From: Alisma plantago-aquatica
Lineage: Eukaryota; Streptophyta; Magnoliopsida; Alismatales; Alismataceae
Assembly: GCA_963693085.1 (NCBI GenBank)
Contig: OY856413.1
Coordinates: 541,460,379 to 541,524,378, forward strand
Reading direction: 5' to 3'
Length of the DNA: 64,000 nucleotides
Position numbers and translations under genes: made by a program. The notes beneath the pieces were generated by a model, which did not search any database, had not been told where the DNA came from, and was given only the letters and a program-made list of their open reading frames with translations. Positions 33,850 through 46,322 of this stretch are shown here, piece after piece (positions within the stretch are counted from its first letter, which is position 1; every line of letters starts with the position of its first letter).

Positions 33850-35757
33850 TTAGTTTCCTTGGAAAGAATTTAAGTTTAGAATTGAATAGTAGAACTTGGT
33901 CTCCTTCTTTAAATTCCTTGAGTTTGATTTTTTTTCATGCCACCTCTTTTCCTTTTCTTTATAGATCTTTGTGTTCTCATATGCATCCATTCTGAGTTCT
34001 TTGGGCTCCAAGAGTTGTAGCAATATTTTCTCCCCTAATTTCTTCATATCATAGTTGAGGAATTTGATCTCCCATAGTGTTCTATGCTCCAATTCTACAG
34101 GTAAGTGATAAGATTTGTCATAAACTGGCTTGAATGGAGTCGTGCTAATTGGAGTCTTGAAATTTGTCATGTATGCCCATAATGCATTATTTAGTTTCAA
34201 TGCTCAATCCTTTCTTAAGCTGGAGACAGACTTTTCTAATATAGATTTTAGTTGTCTGTTGGAGAATTCTGCCTGACCTGGTGTTTGAGGATGATAAGGT
34301 ATGGACACCTTATGCTTCACTCCATACTTTTTGAGCAAGTTGTTGAAGTTTCTTTCATTGAAATGGCTTCCATATCAGATATTATTTCTCTTGAGACTCC
34401 AAAGATGGGGAAAATGGTCCTCTAAAATAGGTTTATCACAGACTTGGCATCTGGTGATTGAGTGAGGATGGCCTCTACCCACTTGGATACATAGTCACAT
34501 TCTACTAGAATGAACTTGTAACTGCATGAGGATGGGAAATGTCCATATAATCTATGCCCCATACATCGAAGACTTCTATCTCTAGGATTGAATTCAATGG
34601 CATCTCATCCTTCTTTGAAATCCCTCCAGATCTTTGACACTTGTCACAAGCTTTAACAAATGCATGCGCATCACAAAATAGAGTTGGCCAATAGAAACCT
34701 ACTTGAAGAATCTTGGTTGTAGTCTTATCTGCTCCAAAGTGTCCACCATAAGGAGAGGAATGACAATCTGAAATCACACTTCCAATCTCTTCATTGGGAA
34801 TGCATCTCCTAATAAGCCCATCTGCACATTTCTTTAACAATAGAAGATCATCCCAACAATAGAATTTGACATCATGAAGGAATTTTTTCTTTTGTTGGTA
34901 TGTGAAATCAGGGGGAAGGCATCCAGTGGAAAGATAATTTGCAAAATCAGTAAACCATGGCATAGCAAGAGAGTTTACCACATACATCTTTTCAACAGGC
35001 AAATTGTCATTGATTGGAACCTTGTCTTTAGCACTTGTTGAGAGACATGAGAGATGATCATCTACAGTATTTTTTGTCCCTTTCTTATCTTTGATTTCCA
35101 AGACAAAATCTTGTAATAGCAGTATCCAGCAAACGAGGCAAGGTTTGGCATCCTTCTTGCTCATAAGGTACCTAATTGAAACATGGTCCGTGTATACAAT
35201 GACCTTGGAACGCACTAGGTACTGTCTGAACTTGTCAAAAGCATAGATTATAGCAAGCATATATTTCTCAGTTATGGCATAATTGATTTGTGCAACATCT
35301 AAGGTCTTACTTTCATAGTTAATGGAATGGAGTTTGTTATCTTTCCTTTGCCCCAAAATTGCTCCTATAGCGTAATCACTTGCATCACAAATTATTTCAA
35401 AAGGAGCACTCCAATCCGTTGGTTGGATGATAGGTGTTGAAATTAGAGCATCCTTTAGTGTTCGGAAGGTTTTGTGGCAGTCATCATCAAATACAAACTC
35501 AACGTCTTTAGCTAGAAAGGGACACAGATGATTTGCAAACTTGGAAAAGTCCTTTATGAATCTCATGTAGAACCCTATGTGTCCCAAGAAATTACAAAAT
35601 TCTTTCACATTTGTTGGAGTCGACATCTTTTCAATAGCTTCTACTTTTGCCTTATCCACTTCAATTCATCTGCTTGAAATAACATGGACTAGTACAAACC
35701 CCTATCTGCACCATAAATGGCACTTTTCCCAATTAAGAATGAGGTTGACTTGTTGAC
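33850..35757 (-). pseudogene. AT2 pol, C-terminal segment: RT end, RNase H, integrase
   Basis: Minus-strand order: RT thumb ([38 protein letters not shown]), RNase H ([37 protein letters not shown]), integrase zinc finger ([18 protein letters not shown] ... CDKCQRSGG), start of the core ([11 protein letters not shown]), then its C-terminal part (LNNALWAYMTNFKTPI, YHLPVELEHRTLWEIKFLN). 384 codons are open from 35659. The core between 34200 and 34505 is broken by stops and frameshifts. The RT sequence continues at 49626 on the far side of the inserted AT3. Confidence 0.9.
35753..35757. repeat. Left target-site duplication of AT3 (TTGAC)
   Basis: TTGAC directly precedes the AT3 LTR start TGATGAATG and is repeated at 49622-49626 after its 3' LTR. 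A 5-bp duplication is the normal Ty3/gypsy integration footprint. Removing AT3 and one copy restores the AT2 RT reading frame. Confidence 0.95.
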
Positions 35758-35984
35758 TGATGAATGTATATTCATCATGAAATTCAATTATCATATTGAC
35801 AGATTCATCTCACTATATATCCAATTTCTCTCACTAAATATCACAATATATCAAAATGTGCAAAATTACTTAATTGGTCCAATTATCTTGGATTTAATTG
35901 AATTTATGTTGATTTGATGCAGGTCTTGATAAGGGTGAACAGTCAGCTGGGACCCACCTTCACTCACCCTTGGTTCTGACCAAT

Positions 35985-37610
35985 CGATATGACCAAACGG
36001 TTTCATCCATTCGGTCTGACCAAACGGTTTCAACAATTCAGTCTTGCCAAACGATCTGGCCATCCGGTCTTGACCAATCGATTTCATCCATTCGGACTCA
36101 AGACCGAATGGATAGATCTGCCTCAAAACCATTTGGACTTTGCACGGTTTCAGATCGTTTAAGCGCCAAGGTTGCAAGACCGTTTAGCCGCAAGGACCGT
36201 TTAGCCGCGAAGACCGTATGGCCACTTGCTCTCAAACCATTTGGAACCGGTCTGCGACACCGTTCAAGCATAGAAGACCGTTTGAAGGTCGTGAAGACCA
36301 TTTGGCCGCGAGGGATCGAATGGCGCCGAGCACCGTTTGGGCAATCAACCGCGTAGACCGAATGGTCACATATGCAGCAAGATCGTTTGATAATGATTGG
36401 CTCCAAGACTGTTTGCATGTGAAACTGTTTGGAGTATTGACTGCGATTCAAGACCATTTGCTGCTTTGCATAGGGACCGAATGAGCACTTGCACGCAGAC
36501 CGTTTGAAATAACCAAGCAGCAAACCGAATGAACATCAAGACTGTTTGGTTATTAACGGTTTTCAAACTATGAGAGAAAAAATATTGAAGACCGTATGAG
36601 CTATTCATTCGGTTTCTAAACTGAAAGGAGCCAAAATCGTTTGGTTACTAACAGTTTACAAACTGTTTGCCAAAGCTGTGTGAGACCGTTTGAAGAGTCT
36701 CAGTCTGCGAGACCGTTTGAGCTATACATAAAGACCGAATGGAAACCTTCTACAAGACCGATTGCATGAAACTGTTTAAGCTATTCACGTGCATGCATGC
36801 AGCACCAGGACCGAATGAAATGTGGATTAGTTACCAAACCGAACTGCATGCCGTTTGAGTACATGCACGTGGACCATTTTGCTAATCAAATTCACGTGGT
36901 TGGTGAATAACAATGCATGCATGATCCGTATTAGCTATGAAATGAAGATCGTTTTAGCCAAATTGCATGCAAACTAAATGAGCATGCAAGCAGCAAACCA
37001 AATCATGCAGCCACGTACAGGATCGTTTAATAAAGAACAAGCTGCCAAACCGTTTGCACCTTACACATGAAACCGAAAAGAAGATCGAATAGGCATGGAA
37101 GACCATTTGGACTGGATAGGTATGAAGGCCGAATGGAGCAATCATGCAAAACCGAATGAACTGATGGTCACGTGAAGAACGCTTGAGTGCTGAATGTATG
37201 CACGCCGTTTGCTGCTAAAAGTCACCAAGACCGTTTGAATTAGGCACAAAGCCAAGACCGTTTGCTGATTATCCATGCAAACCGAATGGGAAAATATCAT
37301 GCAAAACCGTTTAATAAAGTACCTAGCTGCAAACCGTTTGGGTATTTACAGGAAGACCGAATAGACTTGTCGTGAGGACCGGTTCGATCAGCAATGAGAC
37401 CTAATGCACAGCCAATCGTTTGCTTTTCCCAGCATGCAAACCAAATGAAAGGCAAACCGAATGAGCTAGATATTTTGAAAGAAAAGCAGCACAATACCCA
37501 AACCGAGAGAGAGACCGTTTGGTCAATTTTACCAAATCGTTTGAGCAAAATAAATATCTCCGGACCATTAGTAAACCATTTGGACTCACTCAAGACCGTT
37601 TGGGGCCAGT
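35985..37610. repeat. GACCGTTTG / GACCGAATG motif array in AT3 5' U3
   Basis: Several dozen copies of a 9-10 bp motif, GACCGTTTG or GACCGAATG, spaced irregularly at roughly 20-50 bp. The first ~100 bp mostly carry the inverse orientation (CCAAACGG, CATTCGGTC); the rest carry the direct one up to the TATA box. The same array is at 46565-48240 in the 3' LTR. Many copies are altered at the CpG (CCATTTG, CTGTTTG). Confidence 0.88.
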
Positions 37611-37618
37611 TCTGTGCC

Positions 37619-37626
37619 TATAAATA
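37619..37626 (+). promoter_or_regulatory. TATA box of the AT3 5' LTR
   Basis: TATAAATA in GCCTATAAATAGGACCCC, at the end of the motif array and shared with AT1. The same box is at 48253-48260 in the 3' LTR. Confidence 0.75.
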
Positions 37627-38992
37627 GGACCCCAAGGGTCCTCACTTGGGCATCGGTTTCGGGACACTGACAGGATACCTGTACACAGGTCTGATCCAAA
37701 TCCAGTGCCGTCCACGCCAGTTTCATTCCACCTACTGTCCGTGATGCAACCAAGGAGGCTGAGGAGAGAAGGAAGACGGAGCGAGGGAGATTGTCCTGTC
37801 TGTCTTGGCATCTCCCGTTCGCATCCAGATCTGTTCCGACACGACGTATAAGGTTGTATCTTCTTCATCGAGCTGCGACTACCTTCTACACTGAGTTTAT
37901 ATAGGATTTCTCTCTCTTACTTATTCTTCTTGTTTCTCGCATCATGAGCGAGTAGTACCTTTTCACTGGGGTGTGGGGACTAGCCCCACTGCCCATACAA
38001 ATCATGTTCTTTTGTTAAAATCTCCATGGCAATGTATATAACTTTCTATTTCGTTGTTAGTTGGTACATTTGTGGTTGATTATCTACTTGCTTTCATCTT
38101 GTTCTCTCCCTTATTGCAAAATCTTCTATATATGGGATGGGATGGCGATTTACAAGTTCGACTCCTTGACGAGAACTTCTGATAGGATTCCTTGAGGTCG
38201 TAAGTGTGTGATCCATGAGGGGACGAGACATCTAGCCTACAGTGACTCTTCTGTGGTCTAAACATTCGTCAGGGAGGACCACAGCCTTAGTTGGATTTTG
38301 TATCGTCTTGTTTATCGTCGATGAAAGTTTGTAGATCTATCACCTACTCGCTTATCGATTAATGTGGTTGACTCCCAAACTAGAAATAGAATGAGATTTC
38401 TTCGAGGTCGTAAGTGTATGATCCACGAGGGGACAAGCCATCTAGCCTTTGGTGACGCTTCTGTGTGTCTAATGCATGTATAGGGGGCCCACAACCTTCG
38501 TCGAATTTGTGTATCTTCGGAGCCGTAAGTGAGTGATCCGGTTGGTGACGAGACATCTGATGCCTAAGGTGATGCTTATGTGAACCTAACGCCCGTATGG
38601 AGGGTTCTGCAGTAGCTCTATTTGGATTGTTATATCTCACTTGGATTGTTTGCAATTGTATGTGTTTGCGTGTGTAGCGGTGGTGAAACCCAATACCATC
38701 CTAGTGATTCCATATCATTGATCTAAATCCAACTTTAATTCAGCTTTTACTTTCTTACAATTAGTTTAATTAACCTCAAATCAACCAATCGTTCTAAATA
38801 TTAGTTTTACTTGAGCTAGATTCGACTGACAATGATTCTTGAAAACGTTATCCTTTGGGTTCGATCCTTAACTATACTGCGATAAGACTCGTCCTCTTGC
38901 GGGTGGTATTATTACACTTTGGTTTTGGTAAAAGCTCGGGGATTTCAACCCTGAGAGAGTTTGTTAGTGCGATAAAATCCCACGTCAAATTT

Positions 38993-39011
38993 TGGTGTCG
39001 TTGCCGGGGAC
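38993..39011 (+). other. AT3 primer binding site
   Basis: TGGTGTCGTTGCCGGGGAC, five bases after the LTR end. It is an Athila-type PBS differing from AT1's at two positions (GGCGCC versus GGTGTC), both explainable as C-to-T changes. Leader 39012-39166 follows. Confidence 0.88.
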
Positions 39012-39166
39012 AACGGAATCAGTTAGTCAAAACAAGTTCTTTTAAGACTAATTAGGATTTTGTTTTTTATTTTGACACAATCGATCATCTACTTGAAATT
39101 TGACTCTACTCTATGGTTCTCACTTTCGTAATCTTTCTATCTTAGGTAAAATCCAAGGCGTAGTGC

Positions 39167-40722
39167 ATGCACCGTTCGGACAGCCCCAGACTAATAGCGA
39201 GCTTTGATCCCGAGATAGACATAACTTTCCATCGTCAGATCAGAGAAAATCAAGCAAGGATGGCTCAAGAAGAAGAGGTAGCCCGAAGGGTGGCTCAAGC
39301 CATCAATGCACAAAGAGAGAGGCTCATGCAAGAAGACAGGGCTGTGGTTCAACAGAAAATCCTAGCAGCGCAAGTAGTTGAACTACAAAAGGATCTTAGA
39401 GAGTTCTCAATCCTGAAAGTTGTGAATGTTCATCATCCAGTGCAACCTCCTCCCATCAACGCTCCTAACTTCGAGATAAGAGTGCATTGGATCACCCTGC
39501 TTCAGAATAACCCTTTCTATGGCGAGCAAGGAGAAGATAGACAAGAACATCTTCTGAGATTTATTGATCTATGTGCCATGACAAAACAAAATGGAGTCAT
39601 AGATGATGCCATTCGACTCCATCTCTTCAAGTATTCCCTTGCTGATAGAGCTATAAGTTGGTACAATTCGTTGCAAAGTGAAATACCCATCACCACCTGG
39701 GAACAACTCCAAAATGTGTTTCTAGAAAAGTTCTACCCTCCATCTCTTACCTATGAAATTAGAGGGTGGATAACAAATTTCACTCAAGTTCCTAGAGAAA
39801 CCCTTGTTAAAGCTTGGGATAGATACAAAGAGCTTCTACGCAAGTGTCCACGCCATAAATTCCCAAGAACCAACTCATTGAGATTTTCTATAGGGGTGTG
39901 GATGATGATATTAAGAGATTCCTCGATTCCTCGTCTAGAGGAAACTTCATGCGTCAAAGTTATGATAGCACATGGAGAGTCATCGCCCTGGGAGAAGAAA
40001 ATCAAGCCAATTGGGGTAGATTTGTAGGTAAAGGAGTTTTGAAAGTAGCTATGGCCGAAGCTACTCCCGAGTACAAGTCTATCACTGAAACCTTGAAACT
40101 CTTAGTTGCCAAGAAAGACCATATTGGATCATCTCTTACTGCTATTGGAAGAGGACGTTCACCCACTCGACAACCGGAACAGGTCAAGTCTGCTTCCCTG
40201 TTCTGTGAAGCATGTAAGAGCATCGATCATTCTACTTTATCATGCAATGCTCTCTATGATGTTGTTCTGAGCAATGTATGTGGCCAAGGAGATAATGGTC
40301 AGATGGAAAATCTTAATGCTATCAACACCATTCCTGATCAAAGTTATTACAATCTGAATCAGAATAGGAATCATCCCGGTTTTCAATATGGAAACCCCTC
40401 AGGAGCAATAAACTCGCATCAATTTGGTTCAAACAATCAACCAAGAGGCCCACCAGGATTCCAGTATAATCAACAACAGAATTTTGGGAATCAAGGAAAT
40501 TTCAAGGGGAACTTTCAGAATAGGAACTACAATAATTACCAAAATAACTCTCAGTACCAGAATCTTAATCAACAGCAAGGACAGCAAGCAGGTCTTGTTT
40601 CTCCTGATGACAAGCTATCAGCCATTGAAAAGATGTTGCAAACTCATCAGACCATGATAGCTAACCAACAAGCTCAGCAGAAGGCTATTGAATCTCAATT
40701 AGCTCACTCGCAGCTAGCATAA
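39167..40722 (+). pseudogene. AT3 gag (Athila-type)
   Basis: Starts MHRSDSPRLIASFDPEIDIT, then an Arg/Gln/Glu-rich helix, the capsid-like core (NPFYGEQGEDRQEHLLRFID, then HLFKYSLADRAISWYNSL, LEKFYPPSLTYEIRG), a CCHC zinc knuckle CEACKSIDHSTLSC (40206-40247) and a long Asn/Gln-rich tail (GNQGNFKGNFQNRNYNNYQN). A frameshift near 39880-39900 splits it into two overlapping ORFs of 287 and 275 codons. Another one-base shift near 40715 separates it from pol. Length and layout match Athila gag. Confidence 0.9.
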
Positions 40723-40781
40723 AGCCACCTACTGGAGTCTTTGTTGGCCAACCTGAGAACAATCCTAAGCATCCTGAACAG

Positions 40782-41780
40782 TTGAAGGCAGTCACCACTA
40801 GGTCAGGGAAAGACTATTTGGATCCCCCTGAAAAGACACATGTGGTTATTACATACAAGGATGAACCTGTGATTGCCCAAGACTCAACAACACAAGAGAC
40901 TCAATCAAAAGATGATAAGTCAGAAAAAGGAAATTTTGAGAAGCATGCTCAAGAAGATGAAGAAACTGAGACTCCAGAACCTGATATCCCTATGTACAAA
41001 CCTTGTATACCTTTTCCAGCTTGTCTAAGGCAAACAAAGCTTGATACCATATTCAATAAGTTTAAAGAAGCTATGCAGAAACTTCATGTTGATATACCCT
41101 TTTTGGATGCTCTGGACGAGAAACCAGCATGGACAAAGTATTTAAATTCACTCCTCACCAGGAAGTATATAATTAAAGAGTATGAGATAGTAAAACTGGC
41201 AACAACTACATCTGATATCATATTGAGCAAGATGCCCAAGAAATAAAAAGACTCGGGATCCTTTGGAATTTCATGTCACATTGGCGACTCATCATGCAAG
41301 AAAGGATTGGCAGATCTCGATGCAAGCATCTCTATTATGCCACTCAGCCTGTGCAAAAGACTAGGGTTTGCATAATTGCTACCTACTGGCATGACTATAC
41401 AGCTTGTAGACAATTCGATAAAACATCTGTTAGGAATCCTCAAAGATGTCCCGGTCAAGGTAGGCAAGGACACATATGTTCCATGCGACTTTGTCATTAT
41501 GGACATAAAAGAAGATGCCAGATATACTCTCATCTTTGGTCGTCCATTCCTTGCCACTGCAAGATCCCTGATTGGTGTTGAAACTGGTACCTTACTGCTC
41601 AGATTAGGCAAAGAAACTCTCGAATTTAAAGTTTTTAAAAGTATGAGAAGACCAAGTATGCAAGAAGAAGTCTATCTGATTGACAGCATTGAGCAAATGT
41701 CACTTCTGACTCAAGAGCATCATGAATCAGACGATCCTTTAGAAGTTGCTCTAAAAACCCATCAGTTGATGAACCATTGA
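40782..41780 (+). pseudogene. AT3 protease region
   Basis: Linker with PDIPMYKPCIPFPACLRQTK and DIPFLDALDEKPAW, then the aspartic protease (KKGLADLDASISIMPLSLC, PCDFVIMDIKEDARYTLIFG, GRPFLATARSLIGVE). The active site reads D-L-D-A-S (41313-41327), whereas AT2 has D-L-G-S-S, so a conserved Gly is replaced by Asp. Stops at about 41244 and 41372 interrupt one otherwise continuous frame. Confidence 0.85.
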
Positions 41781-41879
41781 TGAACGAGTAAAGGATTGCA
41801 TCGAATCCCTCGACTCTGCTAAAGAAGATGTTGAAGCCACTAGTGAAGAACTCAAAGCTATGGAAACTACAGAAGAAAC

Positions 41880-43440
41880 ATGCGAAAACCTAGAGGCTCC
41901 CGAAATGAAGCCCTTGCCCGAGGGACTGAAGTATGTGTTTTAGACGATCTCAAAGTTTTCCCAATTATTATAAATTCCGATCTAACAGCTGAACAAGAAG
42001 ATAAACTCTTGAAGGAATTAAGGGAAAGAAAGAAAGCCATCGATTATAAAAATGAGTTACCTCACTGGGGTCAGTCAAGCGTTGTGTATGCACAAGATCC
42101 CCATGATGGAAGATCATAAGCCTACTATTGAGTGTCAACGGAAATTGAATCCAAATATGAAGGAAGTGGTCTGTCGTGAGGTCATTAAACTGCTCACAGC
42201 TAGAATAATCTATCTGATATTAGATTCGCCATGGGTGAGCCCAGTGCATGTAGTCCCGAAGAAAGGTGGAACAACTATTATATGGAATGAAAACAACGAA
42301 CTCATCCCCACTCGAACAGTCACAGGTTGGAGGATATGCATAGATTATAGAAAATTAAACAAGGCAACTCGAAAAGATCATTTTCCAATGCCTTTTCTTG
42401 ATCAAGTCCTAGAAAGGTTGGCTCACCAAGAATATTTCTGTTATCTTGACAGTTACTCTGGATTCTATCAAATACCCATACATCCATATGACCAAGAGAA
42501 AATAACTTTTACCTGCCCATTTGGAACATACGCATTTAAAAGAATGTTGTTTGGTCTCTGTAATGCACCCGCAACTTTCCAACATTACATGGCTGCCATA
42601 TTCGCTGGTCTTACTGAAACAATTATGGAAGTTTTCATGGATGATTTTTCTGTATATGGAGATTCATTCGATTCATGTCCAAAGCACCTCTCCCTGGTCC
42701 TCAAACATTGTGAAGAAGCACATCTTGTATTGAATTGGGAAAAGTGCCATTTTATGGTAAAGGAAAGCATTGTCCTTAGCCATAGGGTCAGCAATAGAGG
42801 AATTGAAGTAGATAAAGACAAGATTGAAGTGATTTCTAAAATGTCTATCCCAACAAATGTAAAAGAAGTCTATGCTTTCCTAGCTCATGTAAGATTTTAC
42901 AGAAGATTCATAAAGGACTTTTCAAAGATAACCAAGCCAGTGACAAATTTGTTACTAAAGGATGCTGAATTCAATTTTGATGAAGAATGTGTCAAAAGCT
43001 TCAACACACTAAAGCAGGCTCTCACAACAACACCCATCATTAGAGCTCCCGACTAGGACCACCCTTTTGAAATTGTGTGTGTAACCAGTGACTATGTTGT
43101 GGGTACTATTTTAGGGAAATATATACAGAAGAAACACTATGTGATCTATTATGCATCAAAAACTCTCGATGAAGCCCAGAGGAATTATGCAACTACTGAG
43201 AAAGAACTTCTAGCAGTCGTGTATGGCTTTGACAAGTTCATACCCTACCTAATTGGTTCGAATGTCATTGTCTACACAGACCAAGTTGTCATTCGTTACC
43301 TTCTGGAAAAGAAAGATGCAAAACCCAGGTTGATTAGATGGATCCTCCTATTACGATAATTTGATTTAGAGATAAGAGATAAAAAGGGTACAGAGAATGT
43401 TGTAGCAGACCACCTCAGTCGCATCCACACTCTAGATACC
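41880..43440 (+). pseudogene. AT3 reverse transcriptase and RNase H
   Basis: After a frameshift near 42050, 334 codons are open: CQRKLNPNMKEVVCREVIKL, SPWVSPVHVVPKKGG, CIDYRKLNKATRKDHFPMPF, FGLCNAPATFQHYMAAIF, catalytic FMDDFSVYG (FMDD at 42634-42645), LVLNWEKCHFMV and [13 protein letters not shown] stop at 43056 precedes RNase H ([39 protein letters not shown]). The residues are diagnostic of the Athila clade. The catalytic Asp pair is intact. Confidence 0.93.
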
Positions 43441-44798
43441 GAGAAGATTCCGATTAATGATTCTCTTCCAGATGATCAATTAATGAAGGTCTCAGAAGCT
43501 ATACCATGGTACTCAGATTTTGTGAACTACCTCACTGTTGGGTTATTCATCCTCAATGCACTGGAAATGCACTAAAGAAATTTATGCATGATGTGAAATA
43601 GTACTACTGGGATGAGTTGTACCTTTTCAAGCTATGTGTTGTTGGTCTGTATAGACGATGTATCGCCAAAGAAGAAGCTAAACTTATCTTGGAATAATGT
43701 CACTCAGGACCAGTGGGAGGACATATGAGCTCTAAAAAGACTGCCTTGAAGGTTTTGTAATGTGGATTCTTTTGGCCAACCATATCCAAAGATTCCTATG
43801 ACTTTGTCCTGTCATGTGACCAATGTCAAAGATCAGGCAATATAACAAAGAGAGATGAGATGCCGCTGAATCTATGGCAAGAAGTAGAGATATTTGATGT
43901 TTGGGGAGTGGACTACATGGGTCTATTCCCATCTTCTGATGGATTTTCATGCATCCTAGTGGTGGTGGACTATGTATCAAAATGGGTTGAAGCCATACCA
44001 ACCATCACTAGTGATTCCAAACCCATCATGAAATTATTCAAAGATATTATTTTCCCCCGTTTTGGAGTACCATGAACTGTGATATCTGACGGAGGGTCTC
44101 ATTTCCTTGAAAGAAGATTTGAAGCACTACTGAGAAAGTATGGTGTTACTCACAAGGTAGCCTCACCCTACCATCCATAAACAAGTGGACATGTATAGGT
44201 TTCTAAGAGACAACTCAACGCAATATTGGAAAAGACGGTAGGTCACAATCGAAAAGATTGGTTAGTGAAAATCAATGACGCGTTATGGGCCTACCGTACT
44301 GCTTTTAAGACTCCTCTTGGAACTACACCATTTCAGTTGATCTATGGAAACACATGCCACCTGCCTATAGAATTGGAACACAAAGCATCGTGGGAAATTA
44401 AGCAACTGAATTTCGACATGAAAGAAGCAGGCCAAGCCAGGATTTTGCAACTTCAAGAGCTGGATGAACTCCGGATGACAGCTTATGAAAATACACGAAT
44501 CTATAAAGAACGAACCAAACTTTGGCATGATGGTCATCTGAAAAGAAAGAACATACAAGTGGGTGACCAAGTTCTTCTATTCAACTCAAAACTAAAGTTA
44601 TTCCCAGGAAAACTCCATTCTCGCTGGTTTGGACCTTACATTGTCAAAAGTGTCTCCCCACATGGTGTTTTCTCTGTATGGAGCAAAAAGTCAGGTGAAT
44701 TTGTGGCGAACTGCCAACTCTTGAAAAGATATTTCACCATATCAGACATGAGAATCAAAGAAATAATAGATCTCTCCAATCCTAAGGAACCACTGTGA
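43441..44798 (+). pseudogene. AT3 integrase
   Basis: A degraded zinc-finger region (43441-43859, several stops) is followed by the core ([18 protein letters not shown], then [13 protein letters not shown], and VISDGGSHFLERRFEALL) and an open C-terminal part of 190 codons (YRTAFKTPLGTTPFQLIYGN, THLPIELEHKASWE-like, GDQVLLFNSKLKLFPGKLHS) ending at the TGA at 44796. No chromodomain is present, as expected for Athila. At least four stops break the zinc finger and core. Confidence 0.9.
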
Positions 44799-46322
44799 AG
44801 TTGCATATATCAAGTTGAGCCTTTGACATAAAACAAAGGCGCTTGTCGGGAGGAAACCCGATAAATAAATTGTATTTAGTTTTTAATTTTGAATTAGAAT
44901 ATTTTGCTTTCACCTTTTAGATAATTTTGCACCAAATAAAATTCACATCGTGAGATGCCATCTTGAGTTCTGATTGACCTTTCTTTAGATTTTCAGATAA
45001 GAGGATGCCCGCTGACTGGAACGCTACCACATCTGGTGGTCAATCTGGCATGAATTTTCCCCTCCATCTTGATTTAGGATTTGCTCGGGATGAGTAAACT
45101 TCTAAGTTCGGGGTGGAGGGTGGGTGATATGTACCTCATTTTCCACCTACACCCATCCTTTTTGTACTTAAGTTTTCTCTGTCACATTCTTGATAAAACT
45201 TTCAAATTTTCAAAATTTTCAAAATTTTAAAGTTTTTCAAAGAAATTGAACAGATACTTGATGAATTTTTGACACTTCCTATTTCATTAAATGTAACCAA
45301 CTAATATGCTATGCATTTTGAATCATTATACTCTCCTTATTCAAAGTAGATCCTCAAAAGGACCACTTTTTAAAACAAGCCTTTTGATTGAAATCATCTT
45401 GTGAAGCTTATCATTCCTGACATCATGATACTTATGCAAAAATGATAAGTGTCTATCGAACTGATAGCGATCAAACATGTCGTGCTTCCTACCTGACTAG
45501 TGAAACAATAACATGGAATCTCCATCGGATCCTCATCAAGTCATTATTTGAGCAGAGTACGATAAAGAGAACAACCCGATGCACTGAATTGTAAATCAAG
45601 TTGCATTCTGATCTAAACTCTCTTCTACACTTCTTCTATCATCTTAGTATCCCTCCATCCATCAAAAAGAAACAAAAATAGCCAAATTAGTACCAAACCC
45701 TAAGTTCGGGGTGGCACGCCACTTCCCTCTATATCCGCTTCTTCCATACCCCTAACAAATAAACAGGGGCGTACTACCAAAAATGCAATCTCGAGTCGAA
45801 TAGAGGAGATATTTGCAAACAAAAAGATGCCAAAGTGCACACAAGAAGAAATGCAATATCGAGTCGAATAGAGGAGAGATTCGTACAAAAAATGCAATAA
45901 ATGATATTGCACTTCATAAAATAAAAATATCGAGTCGAATAGAGGAGAGATTTACTTTTTCCTTCCACACCACCATTCACTCCATCTTCTACCTAATGGC
46001 ACAATGAATGTCACCTCTATCCTAAAAAACACCAATGTCAGATCAAATGCACACTTGTTGTTCTGCGGGAGTCTCTTGACTCTTACAAAACTCTTTGACA
46101 TGCTTGTTGTTGGAAAAAGTGAGGAGGAAGTGATATTGGAAAGTGAACTCAGGAATGAAGATATGGTAATATGTGTTTAGTGGTCTCAAGAGGTTAAGAT
46201 ACTGAGTCATACTAAGCAGAAAGAAAACAATCGTGATGTGAAGATGAGGCAATCACACGAATTGAAAGAATTCATTTGGCGGTCGTTTCAGATTTTGTGT
46301 TACTTGAGGATGAGCAATGTTT
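44799..46322 (+). other. AT3 3' untranslated region without an ORF2
   Basis: About 1.5 kb between integrase and the PPT. It contains two internal PPT-like sites (45101 and 45700), three copies of an ATCGAGTCGAATAGAGGAGA repeat (45789-45955) and T/A-rich filler. No counterpart of the AT2 3' ORF is recognisable; the ORFs at 45700-46252 are short and have no motif. Confidence 0.7.
45789..45955 (+). repeat. Three spaced copies of an ATCGAGTCGAATAGAGGAGA repeat
   Basis: Copies at about 45789, 45858 and 45929, each roughly 25 bp and about 70 bp apart. The first two are preceded by AATGCAAT. They differ by one or two bases (CTCGAG versus ATCGAG). Confidence 0.85.

Larger units (their letters stand above)
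35758..38987 (+). mobile_element. AT3 5' LTR (3230 bp)
   Basis: Runs from TGATGAATGTATATTC to CCCACGTCA and is matched by 46338-49621. U3 (about 1.86 kb) holds a dense array of GACCGTTTG/GACCGAATG motifs, the TATA box is at 37619, and the U5 carries the shared block TTCGATCCTTAACTATACTG (38859-38878). ORFs inside it (36098, 37297, 38380 and others) are repeat-driven or random. Confidence 0.95.

Noticed and set aside
34505..35659. Separate stand-alone 384-codon pol gene
   Set aside because: It is the continuation of the AT2 RT interrupted by AT3; the target duplication and reading frame join it to 49622-49964.
37297..37868. Minus-strand ORFs in the AT3 LTRs (also 47928-48502)
   Set aside because: They lie in U3/R sequence antisense to the promoter, with different lengths in the two LTRs, so no sign of coding constraint.
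38855..38880. tRNA-like B box (GGGTTCGATCC) in U5
   Set aside because: Similar to a pol III B box, but no A box at proper spacing and no cloverleaf; reported instead as part of the shared U5 block.
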